DNA from: Accumulibacter sp.
GTDB lineage: Bacteria > Pseudomonadota > Gammaproteobacteria > Burkholderiales > Rhodocyclaceae
Length of the DNA stretch: 60,681 bases
Reading direction: 5' to 3'
NCBI GenBank assembly: GCA_020049495.1
Contig: JAIFKU010000100.1
Location: forward strand, 1 to 60,681
Below are positions 53,469 to 60,681 of this stretch, one piece after another. Each line of letters begins with the position of its first letter. Positions within the stretch are counted from its first letter, which is position 1. Under the pieces are notes generated by a model. It saw only the letters and a program-made list of their open reading frames with translations. It was not told where the DNA came from and did not search any database. Made by a program: the position numbers and the translations under genes.

Positions 53469-53873
53469 ATGCTGCCTAAAATGTTGACCCTGCTGCCCAC
53501 CTTTTTATCCTATTTTGCCGTGGCCGTCGCGCTGATCGTCGTGTTTCTGCTGGTCTACGTCAATGTCACACCGTATGACGAAATTGCTCTCATCCGGCAG
53601 GGCAATACCGCTGCGGCGATCAGTCTTTCCGGCGCGCTGTTCGGTTTTGCCATGCCGGTGGCCAATGTCATCGCGCACAGCGATACGCTGGCCGACCTTG
53701 CAGCCTGGGGGGCAATTGCCGGCGTGATCCAGTTGCTGACCTATCTGGTGGCGCGTTTCACGCTGCCGCATCTGAGCGAAGACATTCCCGCCGGCAAGGT
53801 GGCGCCGGCGACTTTCCTAGCAGCGCTATCGCTGACCGTCGGCCTGACCAACGCCGCCTGCATGTCCTATTAA
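53469..53873 (+). CDS. DUF350 membrane protein (YjfL-like)
   Basis: A 134-residue integral membrane protein with four helices in two repeated DUF350 units: LSYFAVAVALIVVFLLVYVN, TAAAISLSGALFGFAMPVAN, AWGAIAGVIQLLTYLVARF and PATFLAALSLTVGLTNAACM. The polar TPYDEIALIRQGNTA loop is typical. GGAG six bases before ATG 53469 fixes the start. DUF350 proteins occur beside SPFH, DUF4178 and polyamine-enzyme genes, as here, and are thought to take part in membrane stress responses. The molecular role is unknown. First gene of the cluster. Confidence 0.92.
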   Translation: MLPKMLTLLPTFLSYFAVAVALIVVFLLVYVNVTPYDEIALIRQGNTAAAISLSGALFGFAMPVANVIAHSDTLADLAAWGAIAGVIQLLTYLVARFTLPHLSEDIPAGKVAPATFLAALSLTVGLTNAACMSY

Positions 53874-53902
53874 TCCTGCATCATTACTTCAGGGAGATCG
53901 TC

Positions 53903-54931
53903 ATGGCACTTATGGATTTCATCAAGAAACAGTTTATCGATGTCATTCACTGGACCGAGGAAGGCGATGGCGTAATGGCCTATCGTTATCCGATGCAGGA
54001 TTTTGAAATCCAGACTGGTGCCCAGCTCACGGTACGCGATTCGCAGATGGCGGTGTTCGTCAATGAAGGCCAGGTGGCCGATGTTTTCGGCCCCGGACTG
54101 TACACGCTGAATACTCAGACGCTACCGGTCCTGACCTACCTGAAGAACTGGGACAAGCTGTTTGAGTCGCCCTTCAAGTCCGACGTCTATTTCTTCTCGA
54201 CCCGCCTGCAGCTCGACCGCAAGTGGGGGACGCCCAACCCGATCACCATCCGCGACAAGGATTTCGGCATGGTGCGCCTGCGCGCCTTCGGCCTCTATTC
54301 GTTCAAGCTCGTCGATCCGGGCAAGTTCTACAAGGAAATCTCAGGCACACGCGAGGTGTACAGCGTCGACGACCTTGACGGCCAGTTGCGCGGTCTGGTG
54401 ATTGCCGGAATGAGCGACCTGTTCGGCGAGTCGGGCGTGCCCTTCATCGACATGGCCGCCAATCAGGTCGAATTCGCTGCGAAACTGAAAACAGCGCTGG
54501 AGCCGGTGTTCGATCGCTACGGTCTGGTGCTCGATGCCTTTGCCGTGCAGAACATCACGCTGCCGGAAGAATTGCAGAAGATTCTCGATACCAGGATCGG
54601 CATGAACATGCTCGGCGACCTGGAGCGCTACACGCAGTACCAGGTGGCCACCAGCATTCCGCTGGCGGCGCAGAACGAGGGCGGGATGGCCGGCATCGGC
54701 GCCGGCCTGGGAGCCGGGATGGGCATCGGCCAGGCCATGGCGCAGTCCATGACTCAGGCCATGCAGCCGGGAACGGCACAGCCGGTCGCAACAGCGGCAC
54801 CCGTGGCCGGCGTCAGCGCCGACGATGTCGTGGCCACGCTGGAGAAGCTGCACGGACTGGTGGGCAAGGGCATCCTCTCGCAGGCCGAGTTCGACGCCAA
54901 GAAAGCCGAGTTGCTGGGCAAGCTGAGCTGA
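53903..54931 (+). CDS. SPFH-domain protein, YdjI-like, with SHOCT tail
   Basis: A 342-residue soluble protein. Residues of about 20-240 form an SPFH/band-7-like domain of the YdjI type (FIDVIHWTEEGDGVMAYRYP, QMAVFVNEGQVADVFGPGLY, VYFFSTRLQLDRKWGTPNPI). A low-complexity Gly/Ala/Met region with AGIGAGLGAGMGIGQAMAQS follows. The last 35 residues are a SHOCT-like helical pair (LEKLHGLVGKGILSQAEFDA), often used for oligomerisation. Bacillus YdjI-type proteins help recruit partners to stressed membranes, together with PspA. That link here is inferred. Good AGGGAG ribosome binding site. 29 bases after DUF350. Confidence 0.92.
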   Translation: MALMDFIKKQFIDVIHWTEEGDGVMAYRYPMQDFEIQTGAQLTVRDSQMAVFVNEGQVADVFGPGLYTLNTQTLPVLTYLKNWDKLFESPFKSDVYFFSTRLQLDRKWGTPNPITIRDKDFGMVRLRAFGLYSFKLVDPGKFYKEISGTREVYSVDDLDGQLRGLVIAGMSDLFGESGVPFIDMAANQVEFAAKLKTALEPVFDRYGLVLDAFAVQNITLPEELQKILDTRIGMNMLGDLERYTQYQVATSIPLAAQNEGGMAGIGAGLGAGMGIGQAMAQSMTQAMQPGTAQPVATAAPVAGVSADDVVATLEKLHGLVGKGILSQAEFDAKKAELLGKLS

Positions 54932-54963
54932 ACCACTAGCGTTTCCGCACTTTCCAGCCTTCA

Positions 54964-56898
54964 GTGAAAACCGCCAACTGCCCCTCCTGCGGTGCGCCGG
55001 TGAGCTTTCGCTCGGCGGCGTCGGTTTATGCCGTCTGCGAATTCTGCCGCAGTACGCTGCTGCGTGACGGCGAGGATCTGAAGAACCTCGGCCGCATGGC
55101 CGATCTGATGGACGATCCTTCGCTCATCCAGATCGGCAGCGAAGGCAAGTTCCGCGGCATCCATTTCGGCGTTATCGGGCGCATCCAGCTCAAGCACGAA
55201 TCCGGGCTCTGGAACGAGTGGCACATCCTGTTCGACGATGCGCGCAGTGCGTGGCTTTCGGAAGCCGGCGGCGAATATGTGCTGAGTTCGCAAGTACCGG
55301 TCGCGGAAACCCTGCCCGCGTTCGAAGCCCTCGCACCGGAAATGCAGGTCAGCATCGACGGTCGCCTGTTTACGGTTACCGATCTCGAATCGGCGCGCTG
55401 CATCGCCGGACAGGGCGAACTGCCGTTCAGGGTCGAGTCGGGATACGACGTCAATACGGCCGACCTGAGAGGCAACGACCGTTTTGTCACCATCGACTAC
55501 AGCGAAACACCACCGCTGGTTTTTGTCGGTTATCCGGCGCGCTTCGACGAACTCAAGCTGAGCAATCTCAGGGAAGCCGGTGCGGCAGCGTCTGGCGGGA
55601 AAGCGACGATCAAAGCCAGCGCTTTCAATTGCCCGCACTGCGCCTCGCCGCTCAGCATACACTCGGGCGCCATCGAAAGTGTCGCCTGCGACAGTTGCGG
55701 CTCTATCATCGGCATCGACAACGACAAGGTGCAGTTGCTGGCCAGTGCCGCACAGTCGATGCGTATCATGCCGTGGCTGCCGCTCGGCAGCAAGGGCAGA
55801 CTGCGCGACATCGACTGGGAAGCCATCGGGTACATGCAGCGTTGTTCGCATTCCGGCGGCGAAACCTATACCTGGTCGGAATACCTGCTGTTCAACGACA
55901 AGGAAGGCTTTGCCTGGCTCACCGAATACCAGGGACACTGGAACTTTGCGCGTACGCTGTCCAAACCGCCATCGGTCAGTCGCGGGCAGACCTCGTTCCG
56001 GCGCGGCAATGGGCTGTTCAAGCTGTTCAATTCCGGCAAGGCGGAAGTGAGCTATGTCGTCGGCGAATTCTACTGGCGCGTTTCCGTCGGTGAAAGCTGC
56101 CAGGTAGACGACTACATCTTCCCGCCGTTGATGCTCTCGCGCGAGGTAACGAAAAAGGAGGCGACCTGGTCGGAAAGCGAGTATCTGGAACCCGAGGATC
56201 TGTGCGCCGCGTTCAAGACCACGATGACGCCACCGGCACGCATCGGGGTTTTTGCCAACCAGCCCAATCCGCTGATCGAGCGCCACAGGAAGATTTTCCG
56301 CCTGTTCTGGATGCTGGCGCTGGCGGCAACACTGGTGCAACTGGCCTTCGTGTTCATTTTCTCGTCGCAGGTCGTGCTCAGACAGCAGATGGTGCTTTCA
56401 CCACACAATGAAGAAGCGACGCTGACCACGCAGGAGTTTGTCCTGAAAAGCCGGGCGCGCTCGCTGCGCTTGACGCACACCACCGACGTCGAAAACAACT
56501 GGCTCGATATCACCAGCACGCTGGTCGAAAAAAACACCGGCGAGGCGTATCAGGGCGCCCAGGAAGTCAGCTACTACCGGGGGGTTGATGACGGCGAAAG
56601 CTGGTCGGAAGGATCAAAGGACGATGCCATCGCCTTCAGGAACATCCCGCCCGGAAATTACTATCTCACCGTCGAATACGAGTTGGGCAAGGACAGGCGC
56701 AACGCCGTGTTCGATACGATTGAGGTCGTGCGCAACCCGGTGACCTGGTCGAATTATGTGCTGGTGATGATTTTCCTGGTGCTTTTCCCGCTCATTTCGC
56801 GCTGGCGGCGCAGTGCTTTCGAATCGCGGCGCTGGAACGAAAGCGATCTCGGCGGCGATGACGCAGCGGACGAAGACAACGCGGACGGGGACGAATGA
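54964..56898 (+). CDS. DUF4178 zinc-ribbon membrane protein
   Basis: A 644-residue protein starting with GTG. It has two zinc-ribbon plus DUF4178 units: CPSCGAPVSF with CEFC near the start, then GKFRGIHFGVIGRIQLKHES, and again CPHCASPLSI with VACDSCGSI at about 225-245, then LRDIDWEAIGYMQRC with EYLLFNDKEGFAWLTEYQGH. Two C-terminal membrane segments flank a periplasmic domain (FWMLALAATLVQLAFVFIF and NYVLVMIFLVLFPLI). The last residues are acidic. DUF4178 proteins travel with SPFH, DUF350 and spermidine-synthase-like genes. Function unknown. Confidence 0.9.
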   Translation: MKTANCPSCGAPVSFRSAASVYAVCEFCRSTLLRDGEDLKNLGRMADLMDDPSLIQIGSEGKFRGIHFGVIGRIQLKHESGLWNEWHILFDDARSAWLSEAGGEYVLSSQVPVAETLPAFEALAPEMQVSIDGRLFTVTDLESARCIAGQGELPFRVESGYDVNTADLRGNDRFVTIDYSETPPLVFVGYPARFDELKLSNLREAGAAASGGKATIKASAFNCPHCASPLSIHSGAIESVACDSCGSIIGIDNDKVQLLASAAQSMRIMPWLPLGSKGRLRDIDWEAIGYMQRCSHSGGETYTWSEYLLFNDKEGFAWLTEYQGHWNFARTLSKPPSVSRGQTSFRRGNGLFKLFNSGKAEVSYVVGEFYWRVSVGESCQVDDYIFPPLMLSREVTKKEATWSESEYLEPEDLCAAFKTTMTPPARIGVFANQPNPLIERHRKIFRLFWMLALAATLVQLAFVFIFSSQVVLRQQMVLSPHNEEATLTTQEFVLKSRARSLRLTHTTDVENNWLDITSTLVEKNTGEAYQGAQEVSYYRGVDDGESWSEGSKDDAIAFRNIPPGNYYLTVEYELGKDRRNAVFDTIEVVRNPVTWSNYVLVMIFLVLFPLISRWRRSAFESRRWNESDLGGDDAADEDNADGDE

Positions 56899-56899
56899 G

Positions 56900-57046
56900 A
56901 TGATCAAAACCAACATCGTCATCGGACTGCTTGCGCTGGCCTTCTTTGCTCATGCCCAGTATCAGGGCTGGAATCTCTTCGAGCGCGATGCCGGCACGCA
57001 GACGTCGCGCCTGTCCGGCAGCGGAAGCCGGGCGTACCACAAATAA
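56900..57046 (+). CDS. Small membrane protein (48 aa) of the DUF350/DUF4178 cluster
   Basis: A 48-residue peptide starting MIKTNIVIGLLALAFFAHAQ, with one hydrophobic helix and a basic, Ser/Gly-rich tail (RLSGSGSRAYHK). It starts one base after the DUF4178 stop. GAATGAG before the ATG gives only a weak ribosome binding site, so it may rely on coupling. The tight packing and clean helix argue that it is real. It could also be a cleaved signal peptide ending AHA. I do not know a named family. Confidence 0.7.
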   Translation: MIKTNIVIGLLALAFFAHAQYQGWNLFERDAGTQTSRLSGSGSRAYHK

Positions 57047-57085
57047 TGAACCCGGATCCCCCATTGGACACTGCAGCTTTTGTGG

Positions 57086-57136
57086 GTCGGCCTTCAGGCC
57101 GACAGGAAAAAGCACGGTGTCGGGCTGTAGCCCGAC
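57086..57136. repeat. Tandem GTCGG hairpins inside the cluster (family E)
   Basis: GTCGGCCT-TC-AGGCCGAC (57086-57103) and GTCGGGCT-GT-AGCCCGAC (57119-57136) are two perfect eight-base stems in the 112-base gap between the 48-residue protein and the spermidine-synthase-like gene. They resemble REP-type intergenic hairpins and could modulate downstream expression. Confidence 0.75.
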
Positions 57137-57158
57137 CTGCAAGCCGACCTGCAGAGTC

Positions 57159-58658
57159 ATGAATCAGGCCCTGCTGTTCTCGGTTTTTGTCGTTGCCTCC
57201 TGCGGCCTGGCCTACGAACTGATCGCCGGGGCGCTGTCGAGCTATCTGCTCGGCGATTCGGTGATGCAGTTCTCGACGGTGATCGGCACCTACCTGTTCG
57301 CCATGGGTATCGGCTCGTGGCTGTCGCGCTACGTCGAACGCAATCTGGTGGCGCGCTTCGTCCAGGTCGAACTGATGGTCGGCGTGCTCGGCGGGTTTTC
57401 CGCAGCGGCGCTGTTCTTCATCTTCGTCTGGTTTTCGGCGCCGTTCAAGCTCGCGCTGTATCTGGCGGTCTTCGCCATCGGCATTCTGGTCGGCCTCGAA
57501 ATTCCGCTGATCATGCGCATCCTCAAGCGCGACCTCTCCTTCAAGGATGTCGTCTCGCAGGTGCTGACCTTTGATTACCTCGGCGCGCTGGCCGTCTCCA
57601 TTCTTTTCCCGCTGCTGCTGGTGCCGCATCTCGGACTGGTGCGCAGCGGCCTGCTCTTCGGCCTGCTCAACGTACTGGTGGCACTGTGGGCGCTGTGGCT
57701 GTTCCGCGAACAACTGCACAACGCCAGCGGGCTCAAGACACAGGCCTTTGTTTCACTGCTGCTGCTGGCGATCGGCTTCGCTGCGGCCGGTCAATTCACT
57801 TCGCTGGCCGAGGCGCATCTCTATGCCGACGAGATCGTGTTTACCGAAACTTCGCCCTACCAGCGCATCGTCATTACCCGCTGGAAGGACGACCTGCGCC
57901 TGTTTCTCAACAACAACCTGCAGTTCAGTTCGCGCGACGAATACCGCTACCACGAGGCGCTGGTGCATCCGGGGCTATCGACGCTGCCCGGCGCGCGGCG
58001 GATTCTGGTACTCGGCGGCGGCGACGGGCTGGCCGTGCGCGAGATACTCAAGTATCCACAGATCGAGGCGGTGACGCTGGTCGATCTCGATCCGGCAATG
58101 ACGCAGCTTTTCTCCTCGGCGGCAGTGCTGCGCAAACTCAACGACGACGCGCTGCATTCGCCCAAGGTCCGGGTGGTCAACGAGGATGCCCTGCAATGGC
58201 TGGAGAACAATGATGAGATCTTCGATTTTGTCGTCGTCGATTTCCCCGATCCTTCCAACTTCGCCATCGGCAAGCTCTACAGCGCCGCCTTCTACCGGCT
58301 ACTGGACAAACACCTGAGCGCAGGCGCACTCGCCGCCATTCAGTCGACGTCACCGCTCTACGCCCGGCAATCGTTCTGGTGCGTGGTGACGACGCTGGAG
58401 AGCGTCGGCTTGGTCACTACGCCCTATCACGCTCTGGTGCCGTCCTTCGGCGAATGGGGCTACGTGCTGGCCGGCAAGCGCGCCTACCAGCCGCCTGCCC
58501 GCTATACCGTCAGCACGCGTTTCCTTACGCCGGAAACGACACCTGCCCTGTTCCAGTTTCCCAAGGACATGGAACGCGTCGACGCCGAAGTGAACCGGCT
58601 CAACAACCAGGTGCTGGTGCGCTATTTCGAGAACGAGTGGCGGCAGGTGATCCGGTAA
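57159..58658 (+). CDS. Spermidine-synthase-like protein with N-terminal membrane domain
   Basis: A 499-residue fusion. Residues 1-215 contain about seven membrane helices (for example FVVASCGLAYELIAGALSSY, VIGTYLFAMGIGSWLSRYVE). The C-terminal half is a polyamine aminopropyltransferase fold: QFSSRDEYRYHEALVHPGLS, LVLGGGDGLAVREILKYPQI, VTLVDLDPAMTQLF and VVVDFPDPSNFAIGKLYS. These contain the decarboxylated-SAM loop and acidic residues of spermidine synthases. The real substrate is uncertain, and no speD is nearby. ATG 57159 is chosen because the longer frame runs through hairpin repeats. It belongs with the DUF350-SPFH-DUF4178 genes. Confidence 0.93.
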   Translation: MNQALLFSVFVVASCGLAYELIAGALSSYLLGDSVMQFSTVIGTYLFAMGIGSWLSRYVERNLVARFVQVELMVGVLGGFSAAALFFIFVWFSAPFKLALYLAVFAIGILVGLEIPLIMRILKRDLSFKDVVSQVLTFDYLGALAVSILFPLLLVPHLGLVRSGLLFGLLNVLVALWALWLFREQLHNASGLKTQAFVSLLLLAIGFAAAGQFTSLAEAHLYADEIVFTETSPYQRIVITRWKDDLRLFLNNNLQFSSRDEYRYHEALVHPGLSTLPGARRILVLGGGDGLAVREILKYPQIEAVTLVDLDPAMTQLFSSAAVLRKLNDDALHSPKVRVVNEDALQWLENNDEIFDFVVVDFPDPSNFAIGKLYSAAFYRLLDKHLSAGALAAIQSTSPLYARQSFWCVVTTLESVGLVTTPYHALVPSFGEWGYVLAGKRAYQPPARYTVSTRFLTPETTPALFQFPKDMERVDAEVNRLNNQVLVRYFENEWRQVIR

Positions 58659-58721
58659 TCTCCCGAATCATGACGCCAGCGTTTATCATGGCGTTTTAAC
58701 TTCACTCTGGCCAGCCTGGCG

Positions 58722-58823
58722 ATGAGCGAAAACCAGAACCCCGAGCAGAAGGCCCGCCTGCTCGAACGCATCCGTACCGAGTGCGAGAAGGCGGGAAACA
58801 TGAAATCCGGGAGATCACGATGA
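58722..58823 (+). CDS. Small ORF coupled to fic (possible remnant)
   Basis: A 33-residue hydrophilic frame, MSENQNPEQKARLLERIRTE followed by CEKAGN, whose TGA overlaps the fic ATG (ATGA). The opening resembles N-termini of type I restriction subunits (MSENQNPEQ.AR), so it may be the stub left by a deletion, kept because fic is translated from it. A small antitoxin-like role cannot be excluded, although the Fic protein already contains its own inhibitory helix. Confidence 0.4.
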   Translation: MSENQNPEQKARLLERIRTECEKAGNMKSGRSR

Positions 58824-59875
58824 CCAACACCTTGTGCCGCTTTGCTGCTGGCGGGTTGGCGATTCCGCCGACTACGGCCTGGTATCTCAGCGATCTCGGC
58901 GAGTTTCGTGGCAAGCAGGAACTCTATACCCGGCAGTCACCGCAACGGCTCAAGGCACTGCGCGAGCACGCCATGATCGAGAGCGCAGTGTCGTCGAACC
59001 GCATCGAGGGCGTGCTGGTCGAGCCGTCGCGCGTGCGCGATGTGCTGGTGGCGCAACGCCCCCAGTTCCGCGACCGGGACGAGGAGGAAGTGCGCGGCTA
59101 TCGTGATGCACTGGAACTGATTCACTGCGAATCATCGACGCTGTTGTTGAGTGATGACACGGTTTGCCGCCTGCATGCGTTGACGCGCGGCCAGATCTGG
59201 GATGCCGGAAAGTACAAGGAGAAGGACGGCGACATCATCGAGCGTTACCCCGATGGCCGCGAACGTATACGCTTCCGCACGGTTCCGGCCAGGCAAACGC
59301 CGGTCGCAATGGAGGGGCTGCTGGCCGACTGGCAGGCCTGTCTCGATGAGCGCTGGCTGCCGCCGCTGATCGCGCTGGCGGCCTTCAACCTCGATTTTCT
59401 GTGTATCCATCCGTTCCGTGACGGCAATGGCCGGGTCTCGCGCCTGCTCTGGCTTTTACAAAGCTATCAACTCGGCTTCGAAGTCGGCCGTTATATCAGT
59501 TTCGAACGGCTGATCGAGCAGAACAAGGAACGCTATTACGAGACACTGGAACAGAGCTCGCAGGGGTGGCACGAGGGCAAGAACGATCCCTGGCCTTACG
59601 TGAATTTCGTGCTGTCGATCATGAAGGCGGCCTACCGCGATTTTGTCGAGCGTGTCGGCGCGGTTAGCGCACCGCGTGGCGCAAAAACGGAGCAAGTGCT
59701 CACGGCCATTGCCGGTTTTACCGGTGAATTTACCGTAACGCGGATTGAGCAGACCTGCCCCGGCGTGAGCCGCGACATGGTGCGCCGCATCTTGCAGGCG
59801 CAACAGTCGGCGGGAGCCGTTGAGTGCCACGGTCGTGGCCCGGCAGCGCGCTGGCGAAAGAAGGAGTCAGGGTAA
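58820..59875 (+). CDS. Fic-domain protein (class II, self-inhibited AMPylase-type)
   Basis: A 351-residue Fic protein, which would transfer AMP or another NMP to target hydroxyl groups. The N-terminal domain carries the inhibitory motif S-x3-E-G as Ser59-NRI-Glu63-Gly64 (class II: inhibitor helix ahead of the Fic core). The active motif HPFRDGNGRVSR lies at 197-208 with all key residues intact. A C-terminal winged-helix-like region (FTVTRIEQTCPGVSRDMVRR) is probably DNA-binding. Fic genes often sit inside type I restriction loci. Remnants on both sides suggest that origin here. Start at ATG 58820, overlapped by the previous small ORF. Confidence 0.92.
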   Translation: MTNTLCRFAAGGLAIPPTTAWYLSDLGEFRGKQELYTRQSPQRLKALREHAMIESAVSSNRIEGVLVEPSRVRDVLVAQRPQFRDRDEEEVRGYRDALELIHCESSTLLLSDDTVCRLHALTRGQIWDAGKYKEKDGDIIERYPDGRERIRFRTVPARQTPVAMEGLLADWQACLDERWLPPLIALAAFNLDFLCIHPFRDGNGRVSRLLWLLQSYQLGFEVGRYISFERLIEQNKERYYETLEQSSQGWHEGKNDPWPYVNFVLSIMKAAYRDFVERVGAVSAPRGAKTEQVLTAIAGFTGEFTVTRIEQTCPGVSRDMVRRILQAQQSAGAVECHGRGPAARWRKKESG

Positions 59876-59881
59876 TTACCC
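59870..59881. promoter_or_regulatory. GGGTAATTACCC palindrome at the fic stop
   Basis: A perfect 12-base palindrome spanning the fic stop codon, followed by further GGGTAAT/AGGGCAATAACC repeats up to 59911. It could be a binding site. The 337-base gap that follows (59876-60212) holds no gene. Confidence 0.4.
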
Positions 59882-59916
59882 TTTAGTGAGGGTAATAGTA
59901 AGGGCAATAACCTTGG

Positions 59917-59938
59917 TCTATGCGCCATGGCGCATAGA
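59917..59938. promoter_or_regulatory. Perfect 22-base palindrome, operator candidate
   Basis: Half site TCTATGCGCCA followed by its exact complement. A near copy with arms TCTATGCGCC and GGCGTATAGG is found 89 bases downstream (60006). Two matched dyads in an A/T-rich gap suggest cooperative binding by a dimeric regulator. Confidence 0.55.
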
Positions 59939-60005
59939 AAACCGCCGCTTTACATCTTATTATTAATCAATTACTTATGATTTTTGTTCGGGATTCTATG
60001 CACTT

Positions 60006-60027
60006 TCTATGCGCCAAGGCGTATAGG
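60006..60027. promoter_or_regulatory. Imperfect copy of the TCTATGCGCC palindrome
   Basis: TCTATGCGCC-AA-GGCGTATAGG-type dyad, second copy of the site at 59917. A further half-like TTATACGCTCC follows. The region between, 59940-60000, is A/T-rich. Confidence 0.5.
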
Positions 60028-60070
60028 TTTATACGCTCCAAACCCAGTTTCTCTGTCGCGCCCATTGTTC

Positions 60071-60187
60071 CGTCACCCCGGCGAAGGCCGGGGCCTGAGC
60101 AACGGGAATGTGCCCCGCAGAAAATGCTCCTAGGGTACAGAACCGGTTCGTTGACTTTCCTGGATTCCGGCCTTCGCCGGAATGACG
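60071..60187. repeat. Long inverted repeat, family C
   Basis: CGTCACCCCGGCGAAGGCCG on the left and CGGCCTTCGCCGGAATGACG on the right are imperfect inverted arms around about 60 bases of unrelated sequence. Cores match those at 30462-30533 and 48609-48680. It sits directly before the small hsdM-like gene. Confidence 0.8.
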
Positions 60188-60212
60188 ATTCTGAAATGAT
60201 TCAAGGACTCTC

Positions 60213-60419
60213 ATGAACGCCACCGCCTCCCGCGTCTGGAGCTTCTGTACCACGCTGCACGACGGCGACAAGAACAGCCTCAATATTTTCTGGCTCAAGG
60301 ACAAGAGTTTCGCCGATCTAAACAAGCTGCCGGAACCGGACGAACTGGCTGGCGAGATCATCGAGAATCTGGAGGCGGGGCTGGAGAGTTTCCGGGCTGT
60401 GGCTGCGGCGCTGGCGTAA
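60213..60419 (+). pseudogene. hsdM-like deletion remnant (head-to-tail fused)
   Basis: A 68-residue frame with a good AAGGA ribosome binding site. Its first 16 residues (NATASRVWSFCTTLHDGD) resemble the N-terminus of type I restriction-modification methyltransferase subunits (HsdM: '..kvW..c..LrDdG'). The rest (SLNIFWLKDKSFADLNKLPE then LAGEIIENLEAGLESFRAVA) resembles the HsdM C-terminus. The catalytic NPPY core is absent. An in-frame internal deletion of hsdM is the simplest explanation. It might still be expressed. Based on recalled family patterns; no search was run. Confidence 0.6.
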
Positions 60420-60435
60420 TGGCTTTGGATTGAGC

Positions 60436-60681
60436 ATGGACCGCCGCGATTTTCTTGCCTCTCTAGCGGCGGCTGGGCTGGCTTCCCTTCCCGGATGTTC
60501 CGCACCGGCCAGGCCGCCCTTGCCGCCGGGCGAGTTGTCCGGTACGTCCATTGACCTGGGCCACCTGTTGCGCGAACCCAATCCGGCACCGCCGTCCGAA
60601 ACGCGGCGCGTACCGGTGCTTATCGTCGGCACCGGCATCGGCGGGCTGTCGGCCGGGTGGAAGCTGGCCAAAGCGGGCTTC
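60436..60681 (+). CDS. Tat-exported FAD-dependent oxidoreductase lipoprotein (3' end outside window)
   Basis: The first 82 residues of a flavoprotein. A twin-arginine motif (DRRDFLAS) precedes a hydrophobic stretch and a lipobox LPGC with Cys21, so it is probably folded in the cytoplasm, exported by Tat and lipid-anchored. After a Pro-rich linker the dinucleotide loop VLIVGTGIGGLSAGWKLA begins at about residue 61, typical of amine-oxidase-like FAD proteins. Polyamine-oxidase-type genes of this kind accompany spermidine-synthase-like membrane proteins. Here the fic/restriction remnants lie between them. Truncated by the window edge. Confidence 0.85.
   Translation, partial: MDRRDFLASLAAAGLASLPGCSAPARPPLPPGELSGTSIDLGHLLREPNPAPPSETRRVPVLIVGTGIGGLSAGWKLAKAGF

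Noticed and set aside
54961..56340. 459-codon minus-strand frame opposite the DUF4178 gene
   Set aside because: Antisense shadow; DUF4178 zinc ribbons on the plus strand are clear.
59870..60190. CRISPR-like array of repeats
   Set aside because: The repeats are palindromes and one large inverted repeat, with unequal spacing and no repeat-spacer periodicity or cas genes.

Overview
This window looks like chromosomal DNA of a betaproteobacterium, most likely from the Rhodocyclales (Azonexaceae/Rhodocyclaceae). That placement is an inference from high GC, the protein sequences and several gene strings usual in that group: lolB-ispE-tRNA-Gln-prs-rplY-pth-ychF, ftsY-ftsE-ftsX, glnA-DUF4124-ntrB-ntrC, and birA-coaX. 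No rRNA, CRISPR array, phage or complete insertion sequence was seen. About nine small dispersed hairpin or foldback repeats sit between genes.

Layout. 1-6.2 kb holds housekeeping genes: the end of rph, rdgB, hemW, an ankyrin protein, a TonB-like protein, trmB with a thiS remnant in front of it, tag and a DUF29 protein. 6.3-14.5 kb is the most distinctive block. Eight genes on the minus strand (FAD oxidase, DUF1365, CFA-synthase-like methyltransferase, chalcone-isomerase-like protein, MFS carrier, DUF3833 lipoprotein, SDR, NTF2-like protein), mostly coupled by ATGA overlaps, face a divergent MerR-type regulator. The regulator carries the W-x9-EH and E-x-H-x-x-G signatures of adenosylcobalamin photoreceptors (LitR/CarH). 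A palindrome covers the -35 box of the regulator promoter. This reads as a light- or oxidative-stress-induced membrane-lipid modification module.

14.4-24.9 kb is accessory: MFS carrier, polar amino-acid ABC transporter, two orphan membrane proteins, an EamA transporter, an EAL-CBS-GGDEF protein, a HAD hydrolase and two likely overlooked small ORFs. 25-46.7 kb is mostly core: ftsX-ftsE-ftsY, a pair of M16 peptidases (one lacking the metal site), rsmD-coaD-ferredoxin, a dynamin-like GTPase, mutM, TPR protein-lolB-ispE, an iron-type alcohol dehydrogenase inserted before tRNA-Gln, prs-rplY-pth-ychF-gluQ, an EEP phosphatase, nadA and a rhodanese.

46.8-53.4 kb is the nitrogen-control region. glnA is preceded by two NtrC-like dyads and a sigma54 promoter, and followed by ntrB-ntrC, then birA-coaX. 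53.4-60.7 kb is a membrane/polyamine-type cluster: DUF350, SPFH (YdjI-like), DUF4178 zinc-ribbon protein, a 48-residue membrane protein, a spermidine-synthase-like protein with a membrane N-terminal half, and a Tat-exported FAD lipoprotein cut by the window end. A Fic gene and what look like deletion remnants of a type I restriction-modification locus lie between its last two members.
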